Notes: generated from the letters alone by a model not told the origin. Shown: positions 27,230 through 36,202, numbered from the stretch's first letter. The stretch is DNA of 64,000 bases from CAVQHY01 sp963712465 (GCA_963712465.1 CAVQHY010000008.1:496001-560000), one strand, 5' to 3'. Numbers and translations: made by a program.

Positions 27230-27787
27230 GTGGAGGGCCGTCCACCCGGGGAGAGCGAGCTGATCGCGCGCGCGCGGCGCGGCGACCCGGCCGCTGTCGA
27301 GGAGCTCGTCCACCGCTACCAGGGGATCGCTGTGCGTACCGCCTACCTGATCACGCGAGACGCGGCCGATGCCGAGGAGGCGGCGCAGGACGCGTTCGTG
27401 AAGGCCTGTCGCGCGCTCGGGCGCTTCCGAAGCGGCGAGCCGTTTCGGCCGTGGCTCTTGCGGATCGTCGCGAACGAGGCGCGGAATCGGCGGCGGTCGG
27501 CCGGACGGCGGGCGGGGCTGGCTCTGCGCGCTGCCGGCCAGGTGCCCTCGGGGGAGGCGGCCCCCTCCGCCGAGGGCGCCGCGATCGCCCGGGAGCTGCA
27601 TGAGGAGCTCCTTGCTGCCGTCAACGGGCTCGGGGAGAACGACCGGCTCGTGATCGGGTGCCGCTACTTCCTCGAGCTGTCCGAGGAGGAGACGGCGGCC
27701 ACGCTCGGCGTGCGTCGTGGCACGGTCAAGTCGCGGACGGCGCGCGCCTTGGGGCGCCTTCGCGAGCGGATCGGAGACGCGCCGTGA
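27230..27787 (+). CDS. ECF RNA polymerase sigma factor
   Basis: A 185-residue ECF sigma factor from GTG 27230. Region 2 (ELVHRYQGIAVRTAYLITRD, then AEEAAQDAFVKACRALGRF, PFRPWLLRIVANEARNRRR) and region 4 (LGENDRLVIGCRYFLELSEEE, VRRGTVKSRTARALGRLRE) are both complete. Its stop overlaps the start of the downstream membrane gene (GTGA), the usual sigma/anti-sigma arrangement. The leader is only about 10 bases from the proposed promoter end, so the mRNA may be nearly leaderless. Confidence 0.92.
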   Translation: MEGRPPGESELIARARRGDPAAVEELVHRYQGIAVRTAYLITRDAADAEEAAQDAFVKACRALGRFRSGEPFRPWLLRIVANEARNRRRSAGRRAGLALRAAGQVPSGEAAPSAEGAAIARELHEELLAAVNGLGENDRLVIGCRYFLELSEEETAATLGVRRGTVKSRTARALGRLRERIGDAP

Positions 27788-28509
27788 GCGAGCTCGAACG
27801 CCGCCTTCTCGCTCTCGGCCGCGAGCTCGATCTGCCTGCGGCGACCAACCTGGGGCCGCGCGTCGCGGCACGCCTCGCTGAGCGGCCTCCACGTCGCCGA
27901 CGCGGGCTCGTTCTCGCCCTCGTTGTGCTCGCCGTTGCCGTCGGCGCCGCCTTTGCCGTACCGCAGGCACGCACCGCGATCCTCGACTGGCTCGGGATCG
28001 GCGGTGTCGAGGTCGAGCGGGTGCAGACACTGCCGCAGACCGCGCCGAGCCCAGACCTGCGCCTCGGCCCGGCCGTCCCCCTCACCGAAGCCCGCCGGCG
28101 GGCCGGCTACCCGGTTGCCGTCCCCACCCTGCCCGGTCCCCCGCAGGAGGTGCGTTTCGCGGCGTCGCTCCCTGGTGGACAGGTCGCGCTCATCTGGCGG
28201 AGCAAAGACTCGCGTCGCCCACGGCTTCTGCTGACCCAGTTTCGCGCCGACGGGCTGACATTCATCGAAAAATCCGGCGGCCCCGGAACCCGCATCGAGC
28301 GCCTCTCAATCGGCGACGACCCAGGCGTCTGGCTGACGGGGGACCCTCATTTCTTCGCCTATCGTGACCCGGCGACCGACACGATCGTCGAGGAAACCTC
28401 GCGCCTGGCCGGCAACGTGCTCCTTTGGCAGCGAGGCGACGTCACCCTGCGGCTCGAGGGCGCCAAGTCGAAGGCCGAGGCGCTCGCGATCGCCCGATCG
28501 GTCAGATAG
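27784..28509 (+). CDS. single-pass membrane protein, probable anti-sigma factor
   Basis: A 241-residue protein from GTG 27784, overlapping the sigma stop by four bases. A short cytosolic N-terminal part (residues 1-40) is followed by one membrane segment (about 41-60, LVLALVVLAVAVGAAFAV) and a roughly 180-residue outside domain rich in beta strands (VRFAASLPGGQVALIWRS, VWLTGDPHFFAYRD). The cytosolic part is short and lacks an obvious zinc HxxxCxxC anti-sigma motif. The anti-sigma assignment rests on coupling and topology, not on a recognised domain. Confidence 0.65.
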   Translation: MSELERRLLALGRELDLPAATNLGPRVAARLAERPPRRRRGLVLALVVLAVAVGAAFAVPQARTAILDWLGIGGVEVERVQTLPQTAPSPDLRLGPAVPLTEARRRAGYPVAVPTLPGPPQEVRFAASLPGGQVALIWRSKDSRRPRLLLTQFRADGLTFIEKSGGPGTRIERLSIGDDPGVWLTGDPHFFAYRDPATDTIVEETSRLAGNVLLWQRGDVTLRLEGAKSKAEALAIARSVR

Positions 28510-28510
28510 C

Positions 28511-28537
28511 CGGAACCTCCCCGGCCCGGCCGGTGTA
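28511..28537 (+). promoter_or_regulatory. candidate ECF promoter (second copy)
   Basis: CGGAACCT, 13 bases, GGTGTA, identical boxes and spacing to 27193-27219. It starts at the end of the anti-sigma-like gene and lies 30 bases before the ATG of the exported protein, giving that gene its own sigma-dependent start. Confidence 0.55.
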
Positions 28538-28566
28538 CACAGATCGACCAACGAGGAGGCAAACAG

Positions 28567-29103
28567 ATGCGCACGCTCGTGATCGGATTCGCCCTCGCGG
28601 CAGCCCTCGCCACGGCCGGCGTCGCGAACGCCGGCTGCATGGCGACCGTCGGCCTCACCCCGCTCCCCGACCGGGTCGCGGCCGGATCAACCTGGACGGC
28701 CGACATCACGGTGCTCCAACACGGACGCACGCCCATGGCCGACGCGAAACCCGCCGTGATCCTGACCAACCCCGCCACCGGCAAGCACAAGACGGTTCCT
28801 GCAGAGCTCGTCGACGGCGCGGCAGGCCTCTACCGAGCCAACGTCGTCTTCCCCTCGGCCGGCACCTGGACAGTCGCCGTCAACGACGGCTTCCCCTACG
28901 CAGACTGCGCACAAACACACGGCTTTGGCTCGTACACGATCCCGGCGCCGCCCTCGCCGCAACCGCCAGCCGACACCAACGGGTCATTCCCCCTCCTGCC
29001 AATCACCCTGATTGCACTCGCGCTCGCCCTCGCCGCCGGACTCACCGTGCGCCGCACCCGCCACGCCAGAGCACACACCGCCCCCAAGACATCCGCCCAA
29101 TGA
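28567..29103 (+). CDS. exported, membrane-anchored YtkA/FixH-like protein
   Basis: A 178-residue protein behind GAGGAGG. Residues 1-22 are a signal peptide (MRTLVIGFALAAALATAGVA). Residues about 25-125 form an Ig-like beta domain of the YtkA/FixH type (GSTWTADITVLQHGRTPM, VILTNPATGK, GLYRANVVFPSAGTWTVAV) with two Cys (C24 region and C117 region). A Pro-rich linker and a C-terminal membrane helix (about 139-160) end in a basic tail, so the domain faces outside. Such domains can bind copper or modulate membrane complexes. It is probably a target of the adjacent ECF sigma factor. Confidence 0.7.
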   Translation: MRTLVIGFALAAALATAGVANAGCMATVGLTPLPDRVAAGSTWTADITVLQHGRTPMADAKPAVILTNPATGKHKTVPAELVDGAAGLYRANVVFPSAGTWTVAVNDGFPYADCAQTHGFGSYTIPAPPSPQPPADTNGSFPLLPITLIALALALAAGLTVRRTRHARAHTAPKTSAQ

Positions 29104-29154
29104 CCGACACGCCCCTCGCCGCCGATGCGCGCGTGGAGCGAAACACGAAGGTCG

Positions 29155-29400
29155 TCGGAGGGCTACAGCGCAGCGGTCTCGTTGCAAGAGCGGATGTTCC
29201 CGTCCCACCCAGCAGCCGACATCGAGGACGCCTTTGCACGAGCTCGGAGACCGGCGCGCCTCGAGGGGCCAGTCGTCGTGCTCGGCGAAGAACACATCGG
29301 CCGCGAAAGCGGGGCCCGCCGTCCGACGGTCCGCGCGGGCGGTCGCCTTTTGGCCGAGCCGGGCGCCCAGAATCACGCGGTGCACCTGACGTCCCCGAAT
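29155..29400 (-). pseudogene. decayed methyltransferase fragment
   Basis: Minus-strand translation contains TAGPAFAADVFFAEHDDWP followed by KGVLDVGCWVGREHPLLQR. This aligns with AGPALAAEVFFAEYVDWP and RVLDVGCGAGRHSLELQR of the intact methyltransferase at 6399-7190, including the SAM-binding motif with one Gly lost. No start codon, C-terminal half or ribosome binding site remains. It fills most of the 325-base gap between the exported protein and RidA genes; the rest of the gap shows nothing. Confidence 0.6.
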
Positions 29401-29428
29401 TAGGCTCAGGTGGGACGACATTGCTGTG

Positions 29429-29821
29429 CTACTGGTCGCCGGTGTAGGCAATTACGTCGATCTCCACTCGCATCCCTGGCACCTGCCTCATCCCGCTACC
29501 GACGGTCGTTCGGGCCGGGCGAGGCTCGGGAAAACGTCGTGCGTAGACCTCATTGAAGCGCGGGAACTCGGTCTCGTCGACCAGGTGGACAGTGGCCTTG
29601 ACGCAGTCGGCAAGGGTTGCGCTGGCCGCCTCGAGAATAGCCTCGATGTTGTCGATCACGACTTCGGTCTGCTCCTCGACCGTCTCACCCCGCACCTTCC
29701 CTGTCTTGGCGTCGATCGGCCCGCAACCGGTCACGAACACGAAGTCACCGGCCCTCCAGCCCTGCGAATAGGCGCCGAGCGGCGGCCCGGCATTGTCCGT
29801 CTGAATCACGTGTTTCGCCAT
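29429..29821 (-). CDS. RidA family enamine/imine deaminase
   Basis: A 130-residue protein from ATG 29821 with AGGAGG seven bases upstream. RidA signatures: GAYSQGWRAGDFVFVTGCGP, ATLADCVKATVHLVDETEF, FNEVYARRFPEPRPARTTV and the C-terminal VEIDVIAYT; the substrate-binding Arg of RPARTTV is present. RidA proteins hydrolyse reactive enamines released by PLP enzymes or amine oxidations. It ends the seven-gene operon starting with the phosphoesterase, directly after a PLP enzyme. Confidence 0.9.
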   Translation of the reverse strand: MAKHVIQTDNAGPPLGAYSQGWRAGDFVFVTGCGPIDAKTGKVRGETVEEQTEVVIDNIEAILEAASATLADCVKATVHLVDETEFPRFNEVYARRFPEPRPARTTVGSGMRQVPGMRVEIDVIAYTGDQ

Positions 29822-29850
29822 TGCAAACCTCCTGTCTTTCGCGTACGTCG

Positions 29851-31005
29851 CTACGACCGCTTGCCGCGTGCGAGCACCGGCCAGATCTTCTCGACGATGC
29901 CTTCGCGAACGGCGATGAGCTCGTCCGAAAGGTTCACCGCTGTACAGACGTGGAACGGCGTGAACCGAAGCTTTTCGCCCACCTCGAGCGTTACGCCTTC
30001 GCCGAGCTCTACCATCCCGTGCTCCTCGGTGATGCGCCGGACGTGTGCGTCGATGTCGACCGCGCTTGCGACCACGGCATCGCCGGCTGCGTTGGTGACC
30101 ACGGCGCGATCGCCGGAGAAGGTCTTCGAGCCCGCGTCGATCGTCGCCCATCCGGGCCGCCGCGTGCTTACAACGGTTGCGAGAATCGACACCGCGACGT
30201 CTTCGGGCGCAGCTGATCCGTAGGCGACTTGCATGGCGTCGTTGAAGACGTACGTTCCCGCCCGCACCTCGGTCACCCCGTCGACCTCCGCGACACCACG
30301 ACCGGTAATCGTCCCCCCCGCGGTCACCTCGGCGATCTGGATGCCGTCAGAACGGAGTTGCTCCGCGAGGTCGACGAGGATCTGGCCCTCCTCTCGGCCC
30401 GCTTCCTCGTTTGTCATGGAGAGGAGTCGCTCGCTGAACTTGCCCCGATGCGTCGTTATCCCCTCGAGCTCGATACCCGGCAGCGAGGTGAGCATGCGCG
30501 CGAACACCTCGATGCCTTCGAGGTCGGTCGGCTCGAAACCGCACCGGTTGAGGCCCGTGTCGATCTCGATCTGGGTCTGGATCGTGACGCCTTCGGCCGC
30601 CGCCGCGGCTGAGAGACCGCGCGCCTCGACCTCCGAGTCGACGTTGACCGTCACCTTCGCGTGCCTCGCCATTCGAGCCATTCGGGCCCACTTGTCCGGA
30701 CCGACGGTCGGGTAGGCAAGCACGATGTCGCGACAGCCCGCCTCGAAGAACACCTCAGCCTCCGCTGGCTTCGCGGCAGCGATGCCGCATGCACCGAGCT
30801 CGAGTTGTCGTTGTGCGATCTCGGGAACCTTGTGCGTCTTCACGTGTGGCCGGAGCTTCTTGCCCTTCTGGTCGGCCATTTGCTGCCAGCGGGCGAGATT
30901 GGCCTCCATCCGATCGAGATCGATCACGAGCGCGGGCGTCGGGACGTCTTCCACCCGCATCCCCGGCTCGACCTCCGTGACTCTCTCGATACCGACCTCA
31001 GCCAT
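29851..31005 (-). CDS. D-threonine aldolase-like PLP enzyme (alanine racemase N-terminal fold)
   Basis: A 384-residue fold-type III PLP enzyme. The PLP lysine lies in RPHVKTHKVPEIAQ (about residue 57). The C-terminal metal site of D-threonine aldolase/D-serine dehydratase enzymes is suggested by the His and Cys of FTPFHVCTAVNLSDEL. Family members cleave or dehydrate D-3-hydroxy-amino acids with PLP and a divalent metal. Operon with RidA (29 bases on) and SMP-30 (9 bases before) fits release of reactive enamines that RidA clears. The exact substrate is unknown. Confidence 0.85.
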   Translation of the reverse strand: MAEVGIERVTEVEPGMRVEDVPTPALVIDLDRMEANLARWQQMADQKGKKLRPHVKTHKVPEIAQRQLELGACGIAAAKPAEAEVFFEAGCRDIVLAYPTVGPDKWARMARMARHAKVTVNVDSEVEARGLSAAAAAEGVTIQTQIEIDTGLNRCGFEPTDLEGIEVFARMLTSLPGIELEGITTHRGKFSERLLSMTNEEAGREEGQILVDLAEQLRSDGIQIAEVTAGGTITGRGVAEVDGVTEVRAGTYVFNDAMQVAYGSAAPEDVAVSILATVVSTRRPGWATIDAGSKTFSGDRAVVTNAAGDAVVASAVDIDAHVRRITEEHGMVELGEGVTLEVGEKLRFTPFHVCTAVNLSDELIAVREGIVEKIWPVLARGKRS

Positions 31006-31014
31006 CTTCCCTCC

Positions 31015-31893
31015 TCACCTGTGCAGATCGAGACCGTCGACGCCGACGTCGTACGCCTCCATCTGCCCGTGGTCGCACTCGACGACATAGATGCGGCCCT
31101 CCCCGGCCGGACCAAAGGCGACGTTCGTCGGCGACTTGCCGAGAACCGCGATCCGTTCGACCACCTCCCCGTCCAGACCCAGCACCGTCACGTCACCTTG
31201 GCCGAAGACGGCCACGTAAAGCCGTCCGTCCGCGCCGAACGCCATCCCGTCCGGCCCTCGCAACCCAGTGCCCGTCCAGCCGGCGTCAAAGACATTGCCA
31301 AACAGCTCTCGCCCCTCGTCGGCGCGCCCCTCACGCAGACGGTAGCGGTAGACGTTCCCGGTCATCGTCTCGTTGACGTAAAGGAGCTCGTCGGGTCCGA
31401 AGGCGATTCCGTTCGTGAATCCGTAGCCGTCGTCGAGAAACCACGCCTCGCCGGTCCGCGTATCGAAGCGGAACACCTTGCCGTCGATCGGCAGAGCTTC
31501 CCAGTGCGCGACCAGTGCATTGCTCTCGTCGAGGAAATCTCGAACGAGTACACCGGAGTCAGTCGCGTACAGCGCACCGTCCGGGCCGAAGCAGATGTCG
31601 TTGGGCCAACGCAGCGGCACTCCGTCAATCTCTTCGAGCACCCGGTCGAACGATCCGTCGAGCTCGAGCCTGATCACCGCCGGGTCCAAGGTCTCCCCCA
31701 CCCAGACGCCGCCGTCGCGGTCGAGCGCGAGTCCGTTGGGACGTCCCGTCCTTGCGATCGCCCGCTGCGTTTTCCCGTCAGCTGAGATCCATCTCACAGT
31801 GCCGCGCTCGAGGGCTAGTTCCGCGACGAGCCAGGAACCGTCGGGCAGAAGCAGCGGCGCCTCAGGTAGGCCGAGGTCGGTTGCGAAGATCAC
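31015..31893 (-). CDS. SMP-30/gluconolactonase/LRE family protein
   Basis: A 292-residue six-bladed beta-propeller. Typical motifs: GLPEAPLLLPDG with the metal-ligand Glu, GRPNGLALDRDGGVWVGE, RWPNDICFGPDG (Asn-Asp metal contact), GFTNGIAFGPDE and LRGPDGMAFGADGRLYVA. Members hydrolyse sugar or other lactones using a calcium-like metal. GTG start overlaps the stop of the aldolase gene (GTGA). Cytosolic, no signal peptide. Confidence 0.87.
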   Translation of the reverse strand: MIFATDLGLPEAPLLLPDGSWLVAELALERGTVRWISADGKTQRAIARTGRPNGLALDRDGGVWVGETLDPAVIRLELDGSFDRVLEEIDGVPLRWPNDICFGPDGALYATDSGVLVRDFLDESNALVAHWEALPIDGKVFRFDTRTGEAWFLDDGYGFTNGIAFGPDELLYVNETMTGNVYRYRLREGRADEGRELFGNVFDAGWTGTGLRGPDGMAFGADGRLYVAVFGQGDVTVLGLDGEVVERIAVLGKSPTNVAFGPAGEGRIYVVECDHGQMEAYDVGVDGLDLHR

Positions 31894-32669
31894 GACGCTG
31901 CGCCCATGGACTCGCGAAGCCCGTTGAGCCCGCGCTCGAGTGCCAGCCGATACAGCGTGACGTCATGCCCGAAGGCGATGCACCGGAATCCGCTGCGGAG
32001 GAGCTCCCGCCCGCCTTCGAGATCGTCAGTCGCCATCGCGGCCGCCTTGCCGTGCTTGTCGCACGCAGCGACCGTCGCTCTCAGAGCATCGAGAAACTCC
32101 GGGTGGTCGAACTCTCCGGGAATCCCGAGCGACGCGGTGAGATCGTACTGGCCGATCCAGAGGACGTCGATCCCATCGACGGCGGCAATCGCGTCGAGGT
32201 TCTCGATCGCTCGCGACGACTCGATCTGCACGACGACCAGGACTGCGTCGTTGGCTTCCTTCATGTAGCGCTTGACGTCGCCGCCGTGCTCGTCCACGTG
32301 GAGTATCCCGAAGCCCCTGCGTCCTACCGGCGGGTAACGAGCCGATGTTGCGACGGTGCGAGCCTCACCGTCGGTCTCGACCCGTGGAACCATCACCCCC
32401 AAGGCACCCAGATCGAGAGCGACGGCGATCGCATGCGGATCGACAGACGGCACTCGAACGAGTGGGACGATGTCAGAGGCACGGGCGGCTGCGAGCACGG
32501 TTCGCAGTGTCTCGCCCGTGAAGCCGCTGTGTTCCTGATCGAGGACGAGGAACTCCGCGCCCGCGCTCGCCGCTGTCCGCGGAAGCGCCGTCGTCGCGAA
32601 CTCGAGCGCAAACGTGCCAAAGGCCGACTCGCCCGTGCGAAGCTTGCGAGCGACCGGGTTCTCTCGCAC
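31890..32669 (-). CDS. HpcH/HpaI-type aldolase
   Basis: A 259-residue TIM-barrel class II aldolase. Motifs: FLVLDQEHSGF, LVRVPSVDPHAIAVALDLGALGVMVPRVE with the Arg and Glu of the active site, VVVQIESSRAIENLDAI and DVLWIGQYDLTASLGIPGEF with the metal-binding Glu/Asp. Members split 2-keto-4-hydroxy acids into pyruvate and an aldehyde. GTG start; the upstream SDR ends five bases before. Confidence 0.88.
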   Translation of the reverse strand: MRENPVARKLRTGESAFGTFALEFATTALPRTAASAGAEFLVLDQEHSGFTGETLRTVLAAARASDIVPLVRVPSVDPHAIAVALDLGALGVMVPRVETDGEARTVATSARYPPVGRRGFGILHVDEHGGDVKRYMKEANDAVLVVVQIESSRAIENLDAIAAVDGIDVLWIGQYDLTASLGIPGEFDHPEFLDALRATVAACDKHGKAAAMATDDLEGGRELLRSGFRCIAFGHDVTLYRLALERGLNGLRESMGAAS

Positions 32670-32674
32670 CCGAG

Positions 32675-33472
32675 CTACCTCACCGCGCCCGGAAGCGGTT
32701 CGTCAGGAGGTTCCATCGCCACACCGATGGTCATGCCGCCGTCGACCACGAGGTTTTCGCCGGTGATGTAGGCAGCGTCGTCCGAGACCAGGAACGCGGC
32801 CGCGCTCGCGACGTCGGAGGCCTCGGCGAAGCGCGCGAGTGGTACGCGCTTGAGGAACTCGGGTCCCGCAACGGGATCCTCCACAAGGAAGCGCGCGAGC
32901 CGTGTGCTGACGATCCCGGGCGATACCGCATTGACCCGGATCCCATGCGGAGCAAGATCGAGTGCCGCAGTTCGCATGAGTCCGATTACACCGAACTTCG
33001 TCGCCGAGTAGTGCGCGGTGTTCGCCTCGACCCAGAACGAGTTGGTAGAGGCGGTGATGACGATCGAGCCTCCGCCGCGGCCGATCAACACCCGGGCGGC
33101 TTCCTGGATCGAGAAGAAGGTCCCGGTGAGGTTCACGTCGACCATCCGCCGCCAGGCGGACTCCCCGATTTCCATGAACGGAACGACATCCGCATTGGCT
33201 GCATTGGCTGCGAGGACGTCGAGTCGCCCGTGTGTGTGTACGCAATGCTCGACTGCCCGGCGGACGTCGTCTCGGGAAGAGATATCGGCACGGACGGCCG
33301 AGACCGAGCCGAGCTCGGAGAGCTCCATCGCGGTTTCCGCGGCGGAGCCCTCCTCGACGTCGGCGATGACCACGCTGGCGCCCTCGCGGAGAAAACGCTC
33401 CGCGATTGCCCGTCCGATCCCGTTCGCACCGCCCGTGACGAGGGCGATGCGCCCTGAAAGCCGGTCCGTCAC
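32675..33472 (-). CDS. SDR family oxidoreductase
   Basis: A 265-residue classical short-chain dehydrogenase. TGGANGIGRAIAERF binds the cofactor; an acidic residue after the second strand (VVIADVEEG) points to NAD(H). The usual NNAG is ANAAN here. Catalytic Ser is in ITASTNSF and the Tyr-Lys pair in HYSATKFG. C-terminal GENLVVDGGMTIG is typical. GTG start. Substrate unknown; probably oxidises a hydroxy intermediate between the permease and the aldolase steps. Confidence 0.88.
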   Translation of the reverse strand: MTDRLSGRIALVTGGANGIGRAIAERFLREGASVVIADVEEGSAAETAMELSELGSVSAVRADISSRDDVRRAVEHCVHTHGRLDVLAANAANADVVPFMEIGESAWRRMVDVNLTGTFFSIQEAARVLIGRGGGSIVITASTNSFWVEANTAHYSATKFGVIGLMRTAALDLAPHGIRVNAVSPGIVSTRLARFLVEDPVAGPEFLKRVPLARFAEASDVASAAAFLVSDDAAYITGENLVVDGGMTIGVAMEPPDEPLPGAVR

Positions 33473-33499
33473 TCGTCTGCAGGCGCGGCCGCGATCAGC

Positions 33500-35137
33500 T
33501 CAGTCGGGCGGGATCTCCGATGCGGCCTTCGACAAACGCACACCCTGGCGCCCTCGGATGAAGTCGGCGATCAGGTAGACGACGATCGCAGCGCCGACGA
33601 CGATGCCGAGGTTCCGAAACGCTGCGCCGCGGTCGGTGAGCCCGAGCCCCGGGTACTTCAGGAAGAGCCACCCGTTCACGATCGCCACTATTAGTGCGCC
33701 GACCCCGGCGATCGTCGTCAGCGGGATCCCGGCAACTCGCTTCGTGAGGACCGAGCCTCGCCAGATCTCCGGCCGCAGGTGAGCGAAGAGGATCACCGCG
33801 AGTGACATGAGCAAGAGCGCGCCGACGGTGATCAGCACTGCAGTCGCGTACACCGTGAAGAAGTTCGACCCGTAGACGGCCCAGGCGTAGATCCCGAGTG
33901 TCATGATGAATACGATCACGAGCGACACGACGGGTACTCGCGAGCGCGGAGACACGTAGGCGATGCGAAGCGGCAGCACGCCGTCGAAGGCATACGCAAA
34001 GAGCGCCCGCATCGGCTGGATGATCTGCAGCCAGAGCACAACGAAGAAGGTCAGCACGAGCGAGATCCCCAGAAACCACGCGAGCGTCGCGCTCCCGCCT
34101 GCGATCGAGGTCAGGAAGACAAAGAACGGAGGAGCCGCGAAGGGCCACGCATCCGTGCCGTTCACGGCGTTCGCCGAGGCGAAGAACTCGGTGCCAAACC
34201 CGTGGAAGAAGATCGCGACCAGGACGATGCAGGCGACGAAGTTGATTCCTGCGGCGCCGAGCATCACGCCTGACGTCTTCCATGAAGCCGCCTGCCGCAC
34301 CTCACCGGAGATGTGTGTCGAGTAGAACGCATAGATGGAGAACCCGATCACTGCCCCGAACGCAGCCCAAGTGTTCGAGAACGTGCTGCCCGGATCAACG
34401 TTGATGCCGGCGCTCGTTGCGGCGTCGATAACGGACTGGTACGAATCGGTCTGGCCCGTGATCGGGTTCGCGAAGCTGTTGAACGCTCCGGCGAAGTCGC
34501 CGCTCTTCGCGAGCACGACGATTCCGGTAACGAGCATCCCGAGGCCCGCGATGATGAACACGAAGTTCTGAACGCGCAGCGACCATCTCCAGCCGCTACC
34601 CGCGAGGAGGCACGCGAGCGCGATCAGCACGGCGCCGACGCCGTACTGCCAGCTCTTGCTGGAGCCGAGGGTCGTCCCCCAGTCGAGCAACGTCGAACTG
34701 CCCGAGACAAGGCCGATCGCACTCAGGCTGGGCGCCAAGGCGCCAGTCACCATGAAGAGGGTGATGGCGGCGGCCGACAGCAGCACGCCTGCCGTAAAGC
34801 AGAACGATGAGACGAGGCCGAGTATCGGGTGCAGGATGCGGCCGACGAACACGTAGTCGCCGCCGCTGCGCGGGATCGCCGCGGTCACCAGACTGATTGC
34901 GAAGACGAAGATGAACCCCGCGACGTAGCCGAGCACGATCGCGACGTAGAGGTTCGCGCCGGGGAAGACGCCGAGCGTCCAGAACAGCGCGATCGCGAGG
35001 ACGAAAGGTGCAGGTGCCGTAAAGCAGTTGAAGATCATCGTCGAGACGGGCGAGACCGACCGGACGAGGCCGGTGGCCTGCCGCGTAAACAATCCTCCCC
35101 CCGCCGCCTCCGTGACTCCGTGCGTTTCGGTCGCCAT
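33500..35137 (-). CDS. APC-superfamily amino acid/amine permease
   Basis: A 545-residue permease from ATG 35137 behind GAAAGGAGAG. About twelve hydrophobic segments are visible. The N-terminal APC signature (LVRSVSPVSTMIFNCF) and IPRSGGDYVFVGRILHPILG are clear, with a C-terminal basic tail. The open frame continues to 35581, but that part overlaps the phosphoesterase gene and is not membrane-like. It presumably imports the amine or amino acid processed by the operon; the substrate cannot be read. Confidence 0.88.
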   Translation of the reverse strand: MATETHGVTEAAGGGLFTRQATGLVRSVSPVSTMIFNCFTAPAPFVLAIALFWTLGVFPGANLYVAIVLGYVAGFIFVFAISLVTAAIPRSGGDYVFVGRILHPILGLVSSFCFTAGVLLSAAAITLFMVTGALAPSLSAIGLVSGSSTLLDWGTTLGSSKSWQYGVGAVLIALACLLAGSGWRWSLRVQNFVFIIAGLGMLVTGIVVLAKSGDFAGAFNSFANPITGQTDSYQSVIDAATSAGINVDPGSTFSNTWAAFGAVIGFSIYAFYSTHISGEVRQAASWKTSGVMLGAAGINFVACIVLVAIFFHGFGTEFFASANAVNGTDAWPFAAPPFFVFLTSIAGGSATLAWFLGISLVLTFFVVLWLQIIQPMRALFAYAFDGVLPLRIAYVSPRSRVPVVSLVIVFIMTLGIYAWAVYGSNFFTVYATAVLITVGALLLMSLAVILFAHLRPEIWRGSVLTKRVAGIPLTTIAGVGALIVAIVNGWLFLKYPGLGLTDRGAAFRNLGIVVGAAIVVYLIADFIRGRQGVRLSKAASEIPPD

Positions 35138-35153
35138 CGCTCTCTCCTTTCGT

Positions 35154-36149
35154 TCAGCCCGACACCAGCTGGAAGCTCTTGACGCCACCGGCCACGAGGT
35201 CGACGACGCATCCGTCGATCCGGCCGCCGCTGTAGTCCGATCCGGGATTGATCGCCACGGTGCGCCCGACGCGGGTGATCCCGCGAGACTCGTGAATGTG
35301 CCCGTGCAGCGCCAACGCCGGCTGGAACTCCTCGAGCAGTTGCCGCACCGCCGTACTGCCCACGGGGATCTCGTGGGGCTGGCCGGCGGTGAGCACCGGC
35401 CGCAGTTCATCGTCGAGCTCGATCGCTGTGTCGAGCCCGCTGTTGTGCGGAGGCACGTGGAGGTTGAAGATCGCCGTCTCCGCGGATTCGAGCTGCTCCG
35501 CAAGGGCGTGGATCTTCGCGTAGAGGGAGTCCTCGTCGAGCTCGCGCGGGCTAGCCCAGGGCGTCGGGTTCGAGTAGGCACATGAGATCATCTCGTGCCC
35601 GCCGACGTCGACGACGCGACCGTCGCACGCGACAACCTTCTCGCTTCGCTCGAGCACCTCGTCGATCGACCATGGATCGTCGTTTCCGGGCATAACGAAG
35701 ACGTCGACGCCCGCCGCGCCGAGTCGCTCCTCCGCGAAGCGCATCCACCGCTCGAGCTCGTCGACCATCGCCTTGGTGAACAGCCGCTCGCGAAGGTCTG
35801 CCTGATCTCGCATCGCGCGGTGCTCCTCGGGAGTCGTCCGGAGCGGGTAGAAGCCGTTCATCCTGATCGCGCGCTCGAGTTCTGCGAGCTCGTCGTCGGA
35901 GGTCGCTCGTCGCTCCTCGCCGACGACGAGTGCCGAATAGGACCCGTTCGTCCGAACGACCGGGACCAGAGCTTTCCCGGTGAGGTCGCCGCCCATGACG
36001 AGCGCCCCGCAATCGTAGTGCTTCGCTGCGTTGACGAACTTGCGCCAGCAGAGGTCACTGCCATGCACGTCGGACGCGTAGTAGAGGCGCACGGTCCGAG
36101 GCCGCGCATTGGCCTCTTCACTCGCCCGCTTTCGCCTGAGCAGTCCCAC
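35154..36149 (-). CDS. calcineurin-like metallophosphoesterase
   Basis: A 331-residue protein, GTG start. All phosphoesterase motifs are present: ASDVHGSDLCWRKF, VMGGDLTGK, MPGNDDPW, a His in NLHVPP, and ALHGHIHESRG. Two-metal hydrolases of this class act on phosphoesters, including cyclic nucleotides. It is first in the seven-gene minus-strand operon and divergent from the GntR gene. A role in amine catabolism is not obvious. Confidence 0.87.
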   Translation of the reverse strand: MGLLRRKRASEEANARPRTVRLYYASDVHGSDLCWRKFVNAAKHYDCGALVMGGDLTGKALVPVVRTNGSYSALVVGEERRATSDDELAELERAIRMNGFYPLRTTPEEHRAMRDQADLRERLFTKAMVDELERWMRFAEERLGAAGVDVFVMPGNDDPWSIDEVLERSEKVVACDGRVVDVGGHEMISCAYSNPTPWASPRELDEDSLYAKIHALAEQLESAETAIFNLHVPPHNSGLDTAIELDDELRPVLTAGQPHEIPVGSTAVRQLLEEFQPALALHGHIHESRGITRVGRTVAINPGSDYSGGRIDGCVVDLVAGGVKSFQLVSG

Positions 36150-36202
36150 TTCAAGACACCACCGGCCGATCGATGGCGCGAGAGTAGGGCCTTCTCAGGT
36201 GC

